Assembly (NCBI GenBank): GCA_049680185.1
Contig: JBAUHI010000086.1
Span: 1-64,000, forward strand
From: CAMLHU01 sp049680185
GTDB lineage: Bacteria > Gemmatimonadota > Gemmatimonadetes > Gemmatimonadales > GWC2-71-9
Direction: 5' to 3'
DNA length: 64,000 bases
Part shown: positions 26,729 to 36,100 of the stretch, one piece after another
Layout of the letters: each line of letters starts with the position of its first letter
Numbering within the stretch: the first letter of the stretch is position 1
Position numbers and translations under genes: made by a program
The notes under the pieces: generated by a model
Seen by the model: the letters and a program-made list of their open reading frames with translations, nothing else
What the model was told of the DNA's origin: nothing
Databases searched by the model: none

Positions 26729-26817
26729 TGCTGGTGCGACCATTCCGAAACCCCGGACGTCTGTAGGTGGGGCCACCTCGTCCCGATCTGTTCGTCTCGT
26801 CCATTCCAGGAGCCTTG

Positions 26818-28158
26818 ATGCGTCGTCTGTCCGCGCTGGTCATCGCGGCCGTGCTGTGGTGTGGCTTCGCCGCTGCCGCCACCGCCCAACGCGTGACCTC
26901 CGACTCGACGCAGGAGCGCCTGCGGGTGTTCATCGATTGCCAACAGATGTTCTCCTGCGACCTTGACTATTTCCGCACTGAGCTCACCTGGGTGGATCAT
27001 GTGCGGACCCCCGAGGACGCCCAGGTGCACGTCCTGGTGAGCGCCCAGACCAGCGGTGGCGGCGGTACCGCATTCACGCTCGTCTTCCTGGGGCGGGAGG
27101 AATTCACCGGCCGCCAGGACACCCTCTCCTACTTTGTGCCGCAGGACATCACCGACGATTCCGTCCGCGTGGGGCTGCTGCAACGGATCGCGCTCGGGTT
27201 GGTGCGCTTCGCGGCCACGACGCCGACCGCGGATCGGTTGCGCGTGCGTTACGTGCCACTCGCCGCCGGGACCGCCGCCCCGACGCGCACCCGCGATCCG
27301 TGGGATCACTGGGTCTTTCGCCTGGGCGGCACCACCAACCTCAACGGGGAAGAGAGCGACAACTCCGCGTATCTCGGCGGGTCGGCCTCCGCCAGTCGGA
27401 TCACGGATCGGTCGAAGTTCCGTCTCTCGTTCAACGAGAGTTACAACCACAGCGCATTCGATTTCGACGTCGTCGACAGCACGTACGGCGACACGACCAT
27501 CTTCAGCCATACCGAACACACCGCGAGCGAGTCGAAGTTCTACAACGCCGACCTGCTGTGGGTGCGGAGCGTCGGGGGACACTGGTCGGCAGGGGGTGAG
27601 GCCACCGCAACGCGCTCGACCTCGGTGAACCAGAAGCTGGCCCTGCGCCTGGCGCCGGGTGTTGAATACGACGTCTTCCCCTACTCCGAGTCCGCGCACC
27701 GGCTGCTCACCTTCCGCTACCAGGTCGGCGTGGATCGGTACGTATACGATGACACGACCATCTTCGACCGGACGAGCGAGACCCTGCTCGACCAGACATT
27801 GAATGTGTCGTTCACGGCGGTGCAAGCGTGGGGATCGGCAGGGCTTTCCGTCCAGGCAGCGACATACCTCAATGACCTGGCGTACAATCACCTGTCGCTG
27901 TTCGGCAACGCCAACGTGCGCTTGTTGCGGGGGTTGTCGCTCAACTTCTTCGGCAGTGTGTCGTCCATCCACGACCAGCGTTACCTCTCGCGCGCCGACC
28001 TGAGCCCGGTGGACGTGTATCTCCAGCGCCGCCAGCTCGCCACCAACTACCAGTATTCGCTCTATACCGGGTTGTCCTACAGCTTCGGCTCCATCTTCAA
28101 CAACGTGGTCAATCCGCGATTCGAGGGTGGTGGAGGGTCGTTCTTCTTCTCCAACTGA
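26818..28158 (+). CDS. Exported protein with probable C-terminal beta-barrel
   Basis: 446 aa from ATG 26818, preceded by CCAGGAGCC. Signal peptide RRLSALVIAAVLWCGFAAAATA cleaved after AQ. Residues about 25-150 form a mixed alpha/beta region (RLRVFIDCQQMFSCDLDYFRTEL) with a conserved-looking pair of cysteines. From about 165 to the end there are alternating strands (HWVFRLGGTTNLNGEE, SKFRLSFNESYNHSAF, QYSLYTGLSYSFGS) ending in FFFSN, typical of outer-membrane barrels. Not recognised as a named family. It ends 16 bases from the convergent MMPL gene. Confidence 0.75.
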   Translation: MRRLSALVIAAVLWCGFAAAATAQRVTSDSTQERLRVFIDCQQMFSCDLDYFRTELTWVDHVRTPEDAQVHVLVSAQTSGGGGTAFTLVFLGREEFTGRQDTLSYFVPQDITDDSVRVGLLQRIALGLVRFAATTPTADRLRVRYVPLAAGTAAPTRTRDPWDHWVFRLGGTTNLNGEESDNSAYLGGSASASRITDRSKFRLSFNESYNHSAFDFDVVDSTYGDTTIFSHTEHTASESKFYNADLLWVRSVGGHWSAGGEATATRSTSVNQKLALRLAPGVEYDVFPYSESAHRLLTFRYQVGVDRYVYDDTTIFDRTSETLLDQTLNVSFTAVQAWGSAGLSVQAATYLNDLAYNHLSLFGNANVRLLRGLSLNFFGSVSSIHDQRYLSRADLSPVDVYLQRRQLATNYQYSLYTGLSYSFGSIFNNVVNPRFEGGGGSFFFSN

Positions 28159-28174
28159 CCTGCGTGCGGGTCGG

Positions 28175-30436
28175 TCAACTCGTGGGCGGGGTGCGACGCC
28201 GGGGCACGCCGGGCCACCAGTTCCAGCGACCCGCGAGGTGCATGAATGCCGGCACCAGCACCATCCGGATCAGCGTGGCGTCGAGCAGCACCGCCACCGC
28301 CAGCCCGAAGCCGAGGAATTGCACCACCAGCACCCGCGCAAACGCGAACACCCCGAACACCAGGATCATGATCAGCGCCGCGGATGTGATGGTCGAGGCG
28401 GTGGCGGACAGGCCTTCCATCGTGGCCTGGGAATTACGTCCGTGGGTGTCGAACGCCTCCTTGATGCGCGCCAGCAGGAACACCTCGTAGTCCATCGACA
28501 ATCCGAATACCACGGCAAAGACCAGCACCGGGACCACGACGAAGATCGCGTCGGCGGGGCCGTCGAGGCCGAAGATCCGCGCCCCGTACCCGTACTGGAA
28601 CACCAGCACGATGACGCCGAACGTGGCGCTGACCGACAAGGTGTTCATGATCACGGCCTTGATGGGCACCAGCAGCGATTTGAATGCGATGGCCAGCATC
28701 ACGCCGGTCGAACCCAGGATCATCAGGACCATCAGCGGGAATCGTGCGAGCAGGTCGTCCTGGAAATCGACGCTCGCGGCCTGGTAGCCGCCGACTTTGA
28801 TGGTGGCGCCGCGCAGGCCCTTCGGCGGACGCGCCGCGAGCGCGCGCACGTGCCGGACCAGGTCCATCGTGGACGTGAGCGAGGTGGTGTCCGTCATGAG
28901 CACGTCAAGCAGCGTGACCCGCGTGTCCGTGCTCAGGTAGGCATCGAGATACGATCCGTACTGGCGCCGGGCCGAGCCGAGGTCGCTGTAGAGCATCGAA
29001 TAGCTGAGGAGCGAGCCGTCGCGCTGGAGCGAAACGATGCTCCGCACATCCGCCACCCTGCCGTCGGCCTGGAGTGAGTCGCTCAACTGCATCAGGCCCC
29101 GCAGGCTGGTGGCGTCGACGGCATTCCGGCCGTCGGGGAATTGCACCACCACCCGCACCGGGAGGATGACCCCCGCTGCGCCGATCTCCTGCAACGTCTG
29201 CACTCCTCGACCGGCCTCGGTCGCGAGCGGCCACCAATTCCGGGCCGGCAACCCGATGCGGATGAGCACGACCGGCGCCGTCAAGAGCGCCACGCCGAGC
29301 CCGCCCAGGGCCAGGGCGCGGCGCGGATGGCGGGCCAGGCTGCGGGCCCACTTTTCCCAGATGGTCGGCGCGTGATACCAGGCCAGCCGCCGCGCCAGCC
29401 AGCGCGGCCGATCGATCTGGCGGCCGAACACCGCCAGCAACGCGGGCAGCAGCGTCGTGGCCAGGAGCACTGCCGTCACCACCACCACCAACCCGCCGAT
29501 CCCGACACTCTGCGTTTCGATGAGCGGCGTGAAGAGCAGTGCCGCGAAGCCGACCACCACCGTCAAGCCGGAGGTGACCACGGCACCGCCCGCCGAGCGG
29601 AGAGTGGCGACCGCGGCCTGGGTCCGGTCGAGGCCCCGGGTCAGCTCTTCCCGGAACCGGGTGACCACCAGCAGTGAATAGTCGATCCCGACGCCGAGGC
29701 CGATCATCGTCGTCATGTTGAGGACGAACACCGACATCGGCATGTGATGGGCGAGCACACCCACGATGGCCAACGTCACGGCGATGGCCATGAAGCCCAC
29801 GATGAGCGGCAGCACCGCCGCCACCAACGCGCCGAAGGCGAGCACCAGGATGACGAGCGTGAGCGGGAGCAATCGCTGCTCGCTGCGCTCGCTATCCTGG
29901 GCGCTCACGTTCCGGATGTCCACATCGAGCGGTGCGCGACCCGTCACCTGGACCGTGTACTGCTCGTGCCCCGGCTGTGCACGGAACGCCGCATCCAATG
30001 CACCGCGGTACGGTTGCACCAGCGCACCCGCGCTGTCGGAGGTCGGGACGTCGAGCGCCACGACGAAGAAGGCGGTCCGCCCGTCGTGGCTGGCGAACAT
30101 CGAGTCTTTGGTGGAGCCGAGCCCGATGACGTCGCGCACGTACGGGAGGCGCCGGGAGGCTGCCGCCAATGTGTCGAGGAGCGCTCGGCCCGCACCATTG
30201 GTGAGGCGGGCCGGTCCCTGCACGGTCACGGCAAAGTATTCGCTGAGGGGTTGGGGGAACCGCGTGCGGATGAGCGAATCGGCCTGGGAGGCTTCAGTGG
30301 GGTGGCGGCTCCCGCCCCGCGTGTTGAGGAGCGCAGGTGTCCGTGGCGCGGCCCGGAACGCGAAGAACCCCGCCACGACCCAAGCGAGGATCACGCCCCA
30401 CCGCCATCGGACCAGCGTTTCCGCCACAGACCCCAT
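28175..30436 (-). CDS. MMPL/RND-family exporter
   Basis: 753 aa from ATG 30436, with AGGAGG ten bases before it. RND superfamily protein of the MMPL branch, exporting lipids or hydrophobic compounds with proton motive force. Two repeats, each one membrane helix, a large periplasmic loop, then five helices. The first set includes LVILVLAFGALVAAVLPLIVGFMAIAV and GLGVGIDYSLLVVTRFREE; the second has VVVPVLVFAVVFGLSMDYEVFLLARIKEAF. The two G-x-x-x-D-Y motifs are the proton-relay signature. No partner genes flank it. Confidence 0.88.
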   Translation of the reverse strand: MGSVAETLVRWRWGVILAWVVAGFFAFRAAPRTPALLNTRGGSRHPTEASQADSLIRTRFPQPLSEYFAVTVQGPARLTNGAGRALLDTLAAASRRLPYVRDVIGLGSTKDSMFASHDGRTAFFVVALDVPTSDSAGALVQPYRGALDAAFRAQPGHEQYTVQVTGRAPLDVDIRNVSAQDSERSEQRLLPLTLVILVLAFGALVAAVLPLIVGFMAIAVTLAIVGVLAHHMPMSVFVLNMTTMIGLGVGIDYSLLVVTRFREELTRGLDRTQAAVATLRSAGGAVVTSGLTVVVGFAALLFTPLIETQSVGIGGLVVVVTAVLLATTLLPALLAVFGRQIDRPRWLARRLAWYHAPTIWEKWARSLARHPRRALALGGLGVALLTAPVVLIRIGLPARNWWPLATEAGRGVQTLQEIGAAGVILPVRVVVQFPDGRNAVDATSLRGLMQLSDSLQADGRVADVRSIVSLQRDGSLLSYSMLYSDLGSARRQYGSYLDAYLSTDTRVTLLDVLMTDTTSLTSTMDLVRHVRALAARPPKGLRGATIKVGGYQAASVDFQDDLLARFPLMVLMILGSTGVMLAIAFKSLLVPIKAVIMNTLSVSATFGVIVLVFQYGYGARIFGLDGPADAIFVVVPVLVFAVVFGLSMDYEVFLLARIKEAFDTHGRNSQATMEGLSATASTITSAALIMILVFGVFAFARVLVVQFLGFGLAVAVLLDATLIRMVLVPAFMHLAGRWNWWPGVPRRRTPPTS

Positions 30437-30536
30437 CGACCTGTTGCCTCCTGATATGCGCCGGTGATCGGCCGCCGGCCCGGAGGCACTGCGACGGCCC
30501 AATGTTAGGCGCCGCCCGCCCCGGGCGCTAGCGGAT

Positions 30537-31334
30537 GTGCGGGTCCCCGCCGTATCCTCCGGGGTGATCCGGGTCCGCGCGCTGGCGATCGTCACCCTCC
30601 TCCTCTGTGTCGCCGTGATCGGCGACCAGCTGCACCGCGCACGGATGGCACGCCCCGCCCACGCGCCAGCAGACGTTCCATCGACACCTGCCGACATCCG
30701 CTCGTCCTTGCCCGCACAGAGCGCTCCGATCCCGGTCCCGCAAGCTGACACCCTCACCACTTTCGATCGCTCCAACGCGCGGATCGCGATCAGGGACGCC
30801 GGCACCACGGTCTACTTCGATTCGCTCCTGGCCGAGACGGATTCCACCCTCCGTCGGTGGCCCGATTCCACCCTCCGCGCGCTGGTGGTCGTGATCAACA
30901 ACGGCGGCCCCACCGAGTGGCGTCCCGATATGGTGGATCAGGTCCGCGAGGCACTGCGTGGGTGGGAATCGGTGGTCCCGGGACTCCACTTTGTGGAGCC
31001 GCTCGATGCCACCGACGCCTCGATCACCGTGCACTGGGTCGAACACCTCCGCGGCAACCGCACCGGTCAGGCCGATCTCATCTGGGACCGCGCCGGCCGC
31101 ATCCACCACGTCGATGTGTCGCTCGCCCTGCTGGGACCGAACGGTCAGCCGCTCAGTGACGCCGCCCTCCGCGCCATCGCCGCCCACGAGATGGGCCACG
31201 CACTCGGCCTGGCCCACTCGGGCGACTCCACCGACGTCCTCTTTTCCGCGACCCGCACCAGCTCCCTCTCCCCGCGCGACGTGGCCACCGTAGAGCTGCT
31301 CTATCAACTCCGACCGGGGAAGATCAAGCAGTGA
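30537..31334 (+). CDS. Matrixin-like zinc metalloprotease, membrane-anchored
   Basis: 265 aa from GTG 30537; GTG 30564 is a good alternative that puts the hydrophobic segment ALAIVTLLLCVAVIGD at the very N-terminus. A Pro-rich linker follows, then a domain (about 105-262) resembling metzincin proteases of the matrixin/M10 type, with zinc-binding HEMGHALGLAHSGD (HExxHxxGxxH). The usual Met-turn is not clear (DSTDVLFSA). Probably secreted or periplasmic and tethered. Its stop is shared with the next gene's GTG start (GTGA), so a functional link to the beta-lactamase-fold protein is likely. Confidence 0.8.
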   Translation: MRVPAVSSGVIRVRALAIVTLLLCVAVIGDQLHRARMARPAHAPADVPSTPADIRSSLPAQSAPIPVPQADTLTTFDRSNARIAIRDAGTTVYFDSLLAETDSTLRRWPDSTLRALVVVINNGGPTEWRPDMVDQVREALRGWESVVPGLHFVEPLDATDASITVHWVEHLRGNRTGQADLIWDRAGRIHHVDVSLALLGPNGQPLSDAALRAIAAHEMGHALGLAHSGDSTDVLFSATRTSSLSPRDVATVELLYQLRPGKIKQ

Positions 31335-32494
31335 GACGGATGCGGCGATCGCTCTTCGGGCTCGGACTCCTGCTGCTCACCGGCCCACCGGCAGCGGCAC
31401 AGTCGTTCGCCGTCGCCGATGCCGCGGTGGCCGCCGGCATCCGGGCAGGCGTGTATCCTGGAGCGGTGCTGCTGGTGGGGACCCATGATCACATCGTCCA
31501 TGCCCGCGGCTTCGGCCATCTCACCTGGAGTCCGCGCTCAGGCGTAGTGTCGCCCGATTCCACCGTGTGGGACCTGGCCTCGCTCACCAAGGTCGTGGCC
31601 ACCATGCCGGCGGTGCTGCTCCTCGTCGACCGGCGCCAGGTCGATCTCGACGCGCCGGTGGTCCGCTACCTGCCGCGATTCATCGGTCCCGGGAAGGCCC
31701 AGGTCACGGTGCGGATGCTGCTCGATCACACCAGCGGCGAGCCGGCGTGGCGCCCCTTCTCGACGCTTGCACCGGACCGCGACAGTGCCATCACGATCCT
31801 GTATGCGACACCGTTGGCACGTCCGAGCGGTACCACACCAGTCTACAGCGACCTGAATGCGATGCTGCTGGGGCTGCTGGTCGAACGCGTCACCGGCGGT
31901 TCGCTGGCGACCTTCGTCGATCGCGAACTCTTTGCACCGCTCGGGATGCACGACACCCGGTTCCGCCCGCCTGTCTCGTGGCGTCGGCGCATCGCACCCA
32001 CGGGCCGATTCCGCGGCCGGCCGGTCGCCGGCGTCGTCAACGACCAGAACGCCGCCCGTCTCGGTGGCATCGCCGGACACGCTGGCCTCTTCGCCACCGG
32101 GCAGGACGTCGCCCGCTACGCCCAGTTCTGGTTGCGCGCCGGCACTCGTTCCGACGGATCGCGGTTGGTCGCCGCGACCGCGATGCGCACCTTCCTTACG
32201 CCCGGGGCCCACAGCGGCCACCGGCTCCTCGGTTGGGAGCGCCCCGATCCGGCGGAATACACGCCCGACCCGTATGGGTCGCTGCTCTCCGACTCCGCCT
32301 ACGGGCACACCGGCTGGACCGGGACCCAGGTGTGGATCGATCCGGCACGGGACCTCTTCGTGGTACTGCTCACCAACCGCAGCTACGACCCGCGGGTGCG
32401 AAAGCCGTTCGCCGCCCTGCACGGCGTCCGGGGGCGCGTGGCCGATGCAGTGGTGCGGGCGTGGACCGTTGATGCGCCAGGGACAGCGCACTAG
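31331..32494 (+). CDS. Serine hydrolase of the beta-lactamase/DD-peptidase fold
   Basis: 387 aa. Signal peptide RRSLFGLGLLLLTGPPAAA, processed after AQS. Class C beta-lactamase-like fold with the nucleophile motif SLTK, tyrosine motif YSD (in place of YxN) and the third motif HTGWTG. Other family marks are LLDHTSGEPAW and LGLLVERVTGGSL. Members are esterases, DD-carboxypeptidases or amidases; the substrate cannot be read from the sequence. It follows the metalloprotease with a four-base overlap. Confidence 0.85.
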   Translation: MRRMRRSLFGLGLLLLTGPPAAAQSFAVADAAVAAGIRAGVYPGAVLLVGTHDHIVHARGFGHLTWSPRSGVVSPDSTVWDLASLTKVVATMPAVLLLVDRRQVDLDAPVVRYLPRFIGPGKAQVTVRMLLDHTSGEPAWRPFSTLAPDRDSAITILYATPLARPSGTTPVYSDLNAMLLGLLVERVTGGSLATFVDRELFAPLGMHDTRFRPPVSWRRRIAPTGRFRGRPVAGVVNDQNAARLGGIAGHAGLFATGQDVARYAQFWLRAGTRSDGSRLVAATAMRTFLTPGAHSGHRLLGWERPDPAEYTPDPYGSLLSDSAYGHTGWTGTQVWIDPARDLFVVLLTNRSYDPRVRKPFAALHGVRGRVADAVVRAWTVDAPGTAH

Positions 32495-32536
32495 GTTGCG
32501 ACAGGTACCGTTTCGAATGCCGGAAGGAGAGCGGTG

Positions 32537-32833
32537 ATGCTGACCGAAGAGACCGTCCGCAAGGCGCTGCGCGGGGTGAAGGACCCGGAACTCAACTTGA
32601 ACGTCGTGGACATCGGGCTGATCTATGGCGTGGCCGTGAATGACACCGGCGACGTGCACGTCACGATGACGCTCACGTCGCCGGGGTGCCCATCGGGCCC
32701 CGAGATCATGGGCGATGTCGAACGGGCGATCAAGGATCTGGAAGGGGTGGGAGCGGTGGAGGTGGAACTGGTCTGGGACCCGTACTGGACGCCGGAGAAG
32801 ATGGATCCGCGGATCCGCGCGTTCCTGGGGTGA
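32537..32833 (+). CDS. MIP18/DUF59-family Fe-S assembly protein, SufT-like
   Basis: 98 aa from ATG 32537 (GTG 32534 is directly before it); GGAAGGAG precedes. Small single-domain protein with the family pattern: VKDPELNLNVVDIGLIYGV, the conserved MTLTSPGCPSGPEI with its active Cys, and VELVWDPYWTPEKM. This family includes SufT and PaaD and helps mature or insert Fe-S clusters. The suf operon is 6.5 kb away, so a SufT role is the best reading. The gene is not in that operon. Confidence 0.85.
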   Translation: MLTEETVRKALRGVKDPELNLNVVDIGLIYGVAVNDTGDVHVTMTLTSPGCPSGPEIMGDVERAIKDLEGVGAVEVELVWDPYWTPEKMDPRIRAFLG

Positions 32834-32837
32834 CGCT

Positions 32838-32872
32838 GGCGGGTGACGCGCCACTCGCCCCCGTCACCCGCC
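32838..32872. terminator. Bidirectional hairpin between the SufT-like gene and rnd
   Basis: GGCGGGTGAC and GTCACCCGCC are perfect 10-bp inverted copies around a 15-base loop. The rnd stop codon is inside the right arm. The units resemble the heptads at 8295-8323, so this may be a minimal form of the same repeat class that serves as a terminator for both genes. Confidence 0.55.
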
Positions 32873-34000
32873 CTTCACGGCCCCCAGCAGTTCCGTGCCG
32901 ATGGTCTCCGCTTGCCAGTTCCGGAGTTCGGGGACCTTTCGCAATTCCTCCAGCGACACCGGTGCCGCCCGCGCGATCGCCTCTAATGTCCCGTTGGGAC
33001 AGAGGACGCCCGGCGCCAGCCCGATCCGCTCCGCCGCCGCAGTGCGCGCGGCCTTGAGGCGCTCCAGCCGCAGGTCGTAGGCGGGATCGGGAGGGGGACG
33101 CGTGCCCCGTTCGATCCGAGGCCACGCCGATTCGGGGAGCGCCACCGCGTGCGCGACCGCCCGCAGCAGCTCTGCACCGTACCGCTCCGCCTGTCCTGGC
33201 GAGATCCCCTTGATCTCCTTCAGCTGCTCCACGTTCTCGGGCCCCGTCATCGCTATCGCCAGTAATACATCCGGGTTGACCACCCGGAACGCCGCGCGGT
33301 CGAGGGTGCGGGCGGTGGCATCCCGCCAGGCGTACACCTCGCGCAGGATGGCCAACTGCCTGCCACGCAATTTCCCCGCTCCCTTCACGCGCAGGAATGC
33401 GAGCGATGCATCCTCGGGCTCCCAATGCACCGAGGCCTGCCGCTCGAATTCCTCGACCGCCCAACTCCACCGCCCCGCGGCCACCAGCAGGTCGTACATC
33501 TGGTCGCGCAACGTTGGGAGATGACGGGTGTCCGCGGCAGCATACTCGAGCATTCCGGGCGCCAGGGGGCGGAGCGACCAGTCTGCCCGCTGGAACTTCT
33601 TGTCCACGGAGATGCCGAGGTATCTCTCCAGGAGTGCGGCAAGACCGATCGCCGGCTCGTTGAGGAGCTGGGCCGCGACCCGGGTGTCGAACAGGTGGGT
33701 GCAGTGGAATCCATGGTCGCGCGAGAGAAGCCGGAGATCGTAATCCGCGTCGTGGAAGACCACCTCGACCTCGGGATCGGCCACCAAGGCGCCAATGCCA
33801 CCAAGATCGGGGACGGCGAGCGGATCGATGACCGCGGTGATGTCGCGTGTCGATGCCTGCACCAGACAGACCGCGTCGGAGTAGCGGTGGAAACTGGCGG
33901 CCTCGGTATCGAGCGCCAGCAGCGGCGGACGACCGATCCTGGCCAGGAACGACGCCAGGCCATCGGCCGTGGCGATCAGGCCGGCGTCATTGCTCGGCAC
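32864..34000 (-). CDS. rnd: Ribonuclease D
   Basis: 378 aa from GTG 34000, overlapping the preceding small gene by 14 bases. DEDDy 3'-5' exoribonuclease used in tRNA and structured RNA 3' trimming. Exonuclease residues: LALDTEAASF (DxE), VVFHDADYDLRLLSRD and YAAADTRHLPTLRDQ (YxxxD). Two HRDC-like helical domains follow, with REVYAWRDATARTLDRAAFRVV and the second around LERLKAARTAAAERIGL. Length is typical for the family. Confidence 0.92.
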   Translation of the reverse strand: MPSNDAGLIATADGLASFLARIGRPPLLALDTEAASFHRYSDAVCLVQASTRDITAVIDPLAVPDLGGIGALVADPEVEVVFHDADYDLRLLSRDHGFHCTHLFDTRVAAQLLNEPAIGLAALLERYLGISVDKKFQRADWSLRPLAPGMLEYAAADTRHLPTLRDQMYDLLVAAGRWSWAVEEFERQASVHWEPEDASLAFLRVKGAGKLRGRQLAILREVYAWRDATARTLDRAAFRVVNPDVLLAIAMTGPENVEQLKEIKGISPGQAERYGAELLRAVAHAVALPESAWPRIERGTRPPPDPAYDLRLERLKAARTAAAERIGLAPGVLCPNGTLEAIARAAPVSLEELRKVPELRNWQAETIGTELLGAVKGG

Positions 34001-34160
34001 GTGATACGATCTCGAGGCCGGCGGCGGCCTCGTCGAGCGCCTTGGCCAGCGTCTTCCAGAATTCGGCGTCGGGTTGTGCAGTACCACCGGTCGCGGCGTC
34101 CATCTGGAGCTTTCGGGTCAGTTTGGCAGCGTGTCGGATGTATTCGGTCGGTGGTCGCAT
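33987..34160 (-). CDS. Small hypothetical protein upstream of rnd
   Basis: 57 aa from ATG 34160, preceded by GGGAGACC; a start at 34211 is possible but less well placed. Sequence MRPPTEYIRHAAKLTRKLQM ... FWKTLAKALDEAAAGLEIV looks like two or three amphipathic helices. Not recognised. The 14-base overlap with rnd suggests translational coupling. Confidence 0.55.
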   Translation of the reverse strand: MRPPTEYIRHAAKLTRKLQMDAATGGTAQPDAEFWKTLAKALDEAAAGLEIVSRAEQ

Positions 34161-34273
34161 GGCGAGGGTCTCCCTGGGGCCGGCGGCTATCCCGATGGCG
34201 TGCGGCGCCATATTATCCCGTCAGAACCTAGCCGAGATGTGCGCTCCGAAGAAATCACCGGCCATCGGATCCC

Positions 34274-35482
34274 ATGCAGACCCCCGACATCGACCTCACC
34301 GTATACCCTGACGAGTGTGATGCCTTCGGGCACCTCAACCAGGCCTCGTTCCTCTCCCTCTTCGAGCGGGCCCGTTGGGAGATGTTCGCCCGTGGCCCCG
34401 GGATGGACGTGTTCAGCCGCGGGAGTACCTGGCCCGCCGTACGCAAGACGACCATCGACTACCACGCCCCGGCCCTCCCCGGTGACGTGCTGCGTTTCCA
34501 GCAGGCCCTCACCCACCACGGCCAGACCAGCTTCACGATGCGCCAGACGGCCCGGCGGGTGGAAGATGATTCTCTGATCGCCACGGCCGAGTTCGTCTTC
34601 GTCTGCATCAACTCGGAGGGCCGCCCGGTGCCGGTGCCGGTCGAGGTGGCGCGATTCATGAATGCCCGCCCCTCCAGCCGGGGCGAGATGGCGCGCCTCA
34701 CGGTCAACGGGGTCAACCTGGCGGTCGACATCCGGGGCGATGGACCGGCCATCCTCTTCGTGCACGGCTATCCGCTGGACCGGACCATCTGGCAGCACCA
34801 GATCGGCGCGCTCACCGGCTGGCGCCGCATTGCCCCGGACTTGCGCGGCTTCGGTCTCTCCGACGCGCCGGATCTCGGCTATTCGATGGCCACCTACGCC
34901 GACGATCTCGCCGCACTCCTCGATGCACTCGGCGTCCAGCAGGCGGTGGTCTGCGGCCACTCGATGGGCGGGTACATCGCGTTCGAATTCGCGCGCCGGT
35001 TCCGTGACCGGCTGAGAGCGCTGATCCTCGTTGACACCCGCGCGGAGGCGGATTCCGCCGACGGCCGGAAGGCGCGGGAGGCCGCCATGGTGATCGCCCG
35101 GGAGCAAGGGCCGCGCGCGATCGCCGAGCAGATGCTGCCGCTGATGCTGGCCACCGACGCCACGCAATTGATGCCCCAGGTCGCCGATCGGGTCCGGGTC
35201 ATCATGGAGTCCGCGCCGGTGAGCGGGATCCTCGGCGCGCTCGGTGCCATGCGCGATCGGCCGGACAGCACGCCCTTGCTCCCCGCGCTTGCCAGTGTGC
35301 CGTCGCTCGTGATCGTCGGCGACCAGGACGCGCTCACTCCACCAGCGACGGCCAAGGCCATCGTCGATGGGATCCCGGGTGCGGTGCTCGGTGTCATTCC
35401 GAACGCCGGACACCTCCCGTCGGTCGAACAGCCGCTCGCCACCACTCGCATCATCAACGAATTCCTGGAGTCGCTCCGGTGA
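34274..35482 (+). CDS. Hotdog thioesterase fused to alpha/beta hydrolase
   Basis: 402 aa. Residues about 1-135 are an acyl-CoA thioesterase of the 4-hydroxybenzoyl/YbgC hotdog type: VYPDECDAFGHLNQASFLSLFE with the catalytic Asp and DYHAPALPGDVLRF. Residues about 140-402 are an alpha/beta hydrolase: LFVHGYPLDRTIW oxyanion region, nucleophile elbow CGHSMGGYIAFEFA, acid in VGDQDALTPPATA and His in PNAGHLPSVEQP. One continuous frame with no stop or shift between. The two domains usually sit on separate proteins, so the pair may act in sequence on one ester or thioester substrate. Confidence 0.88.
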   Translation: MQTPDIDLTVYPDECDAFGHLNQASFLSLFERARWEMFARGPGMDVFSRGSTWPAVRKTTIDYHAPALPGDVLRFQQALTHHGQTSFTMRQTARRVEDDSLIATAEFVFVCINSEGRPVPVPVEVARFMNARPSSRGEMARLTVNGVNLAVDIRGDGPAILFVHGYPLDRTIWQHQIGALTGWRRIAPDLRGFGLSDAPDLGYSMATYADDLAALLDALGVQQAVVCGHSMGGYIAFEFARRFRDRLRALILVDTRAEADSADGRKAREAAMVIAREQGPRAIAEQMLPLMLATDATQLMPQVADRVRVIMESAPVSGILGALGAMRDRPDSTPLLPALASVPSLVIVGDQDALTPPATAKAIVDGIPGAVLGVIPNAGHLPSVEQPLATTRIINEFLESLR

Positions 35483-35577
35483 AACCATCCGGCATTCCGG
35501 GGCGTCTATAAGATGGCGGTCGGACCCTACTCCCTCGGGTCCACGCCGATCGAAGTCAGTGGTCCCTCCTGATCGGG

Positions 35578-35613
35578 CCCCGGGGTCGCGGCCAAGGCAG
35601 TACGACCCCGGGG
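35578..35613. terminator. Perfect 11-bp inverted repeat in the convergent spacer
   Basis: CCCCGGGGTCG and CGACCCCGGGG flank a 14-base loop. Lies between the fusion gene's 3' end and the ferredoxin gene's 3' end, so it may end transcription on either strand. No U-tract. Confidence 0.5.
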
Positions 35614-35649
35614 TCTGCCACGTCCGGGAGTGTCACCTCCGGATGCGAA

Positions 35650-35676
35650 CACCCCCCGCCAGACAGGCGAGGGGTG
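35650..35676. terminator. Second hairpin in the same spacer
   Basis: CACCCCCCGCC and GGCGAGGGGTG pair with one mismatch over 11 bp around AGACA. It is the hairpin closest to the ferredoxin stop on the minus strand. Confidence 0.45.
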
Positions 35677-35706
35677 CCAGGGGTCGTGCGGGTCGATCGG
35701 TCGCCG

Positions 35707-35970
35707 TCACCGTTTCGGGCGACCCGGCGGCGTGTCCGAACTGAACACCATCTTGTTCTTCTCGATGTACTGCACCAGGTTGGCGGGCACATCCTCCTCG
35801 GGGAAGATGGCCGTGACCGGACACTCCGGTTCACAGGCACCGCAATCGATGCACTCATCTGGGTGGATGTAGAGCTGGTCCTCTCCTTCATAGATGCAAT
35901 CGACGGGGCAGACGTCGACACACGCCCGATCCTTCACGCCGATGCACGCTTCGGTGATGACGTACGTCAT
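35707..35970 (-). CDS. Ferredoxin with two 4Fe-4S-type motifs
   Basis: 87 aa from ATG 35970 (MTYVITEACIGVKDRACVDV). Cluster ligands: CIGVKDRACVDVCPVDC and CIDCGACEPECPV. The first motif is spaced as in seven-iron ferredoxins (3Fe-4S or 4Fe-4S), the second is a regular 4Fe-4S motif. Small cytoplasmic electron carrier; partner unknown. Stands alone, divergent from the patatin gene. Confidence 0.92.
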   Translation of the reverse strand: MTYVITEACIGVKDRACVDVCPVDCIYEGEDQLYIHPDECIDCGACEPECPVTAIFPEEDVPANLVQYIEKNKMVFSSDTPPGRPKR

Positions 35971-36100
35971 TCCTGCCGGACCTCCTGCCGGATCGAATTC
36001 GAGTCCTGAACCACGAAGCTCATAAGTATGAGAAGGCCGCGCGGTGCGCAAGGGGAGCGCGGGCGCCGGCGACCATTCATCATCACGGTATCTTCATCGG

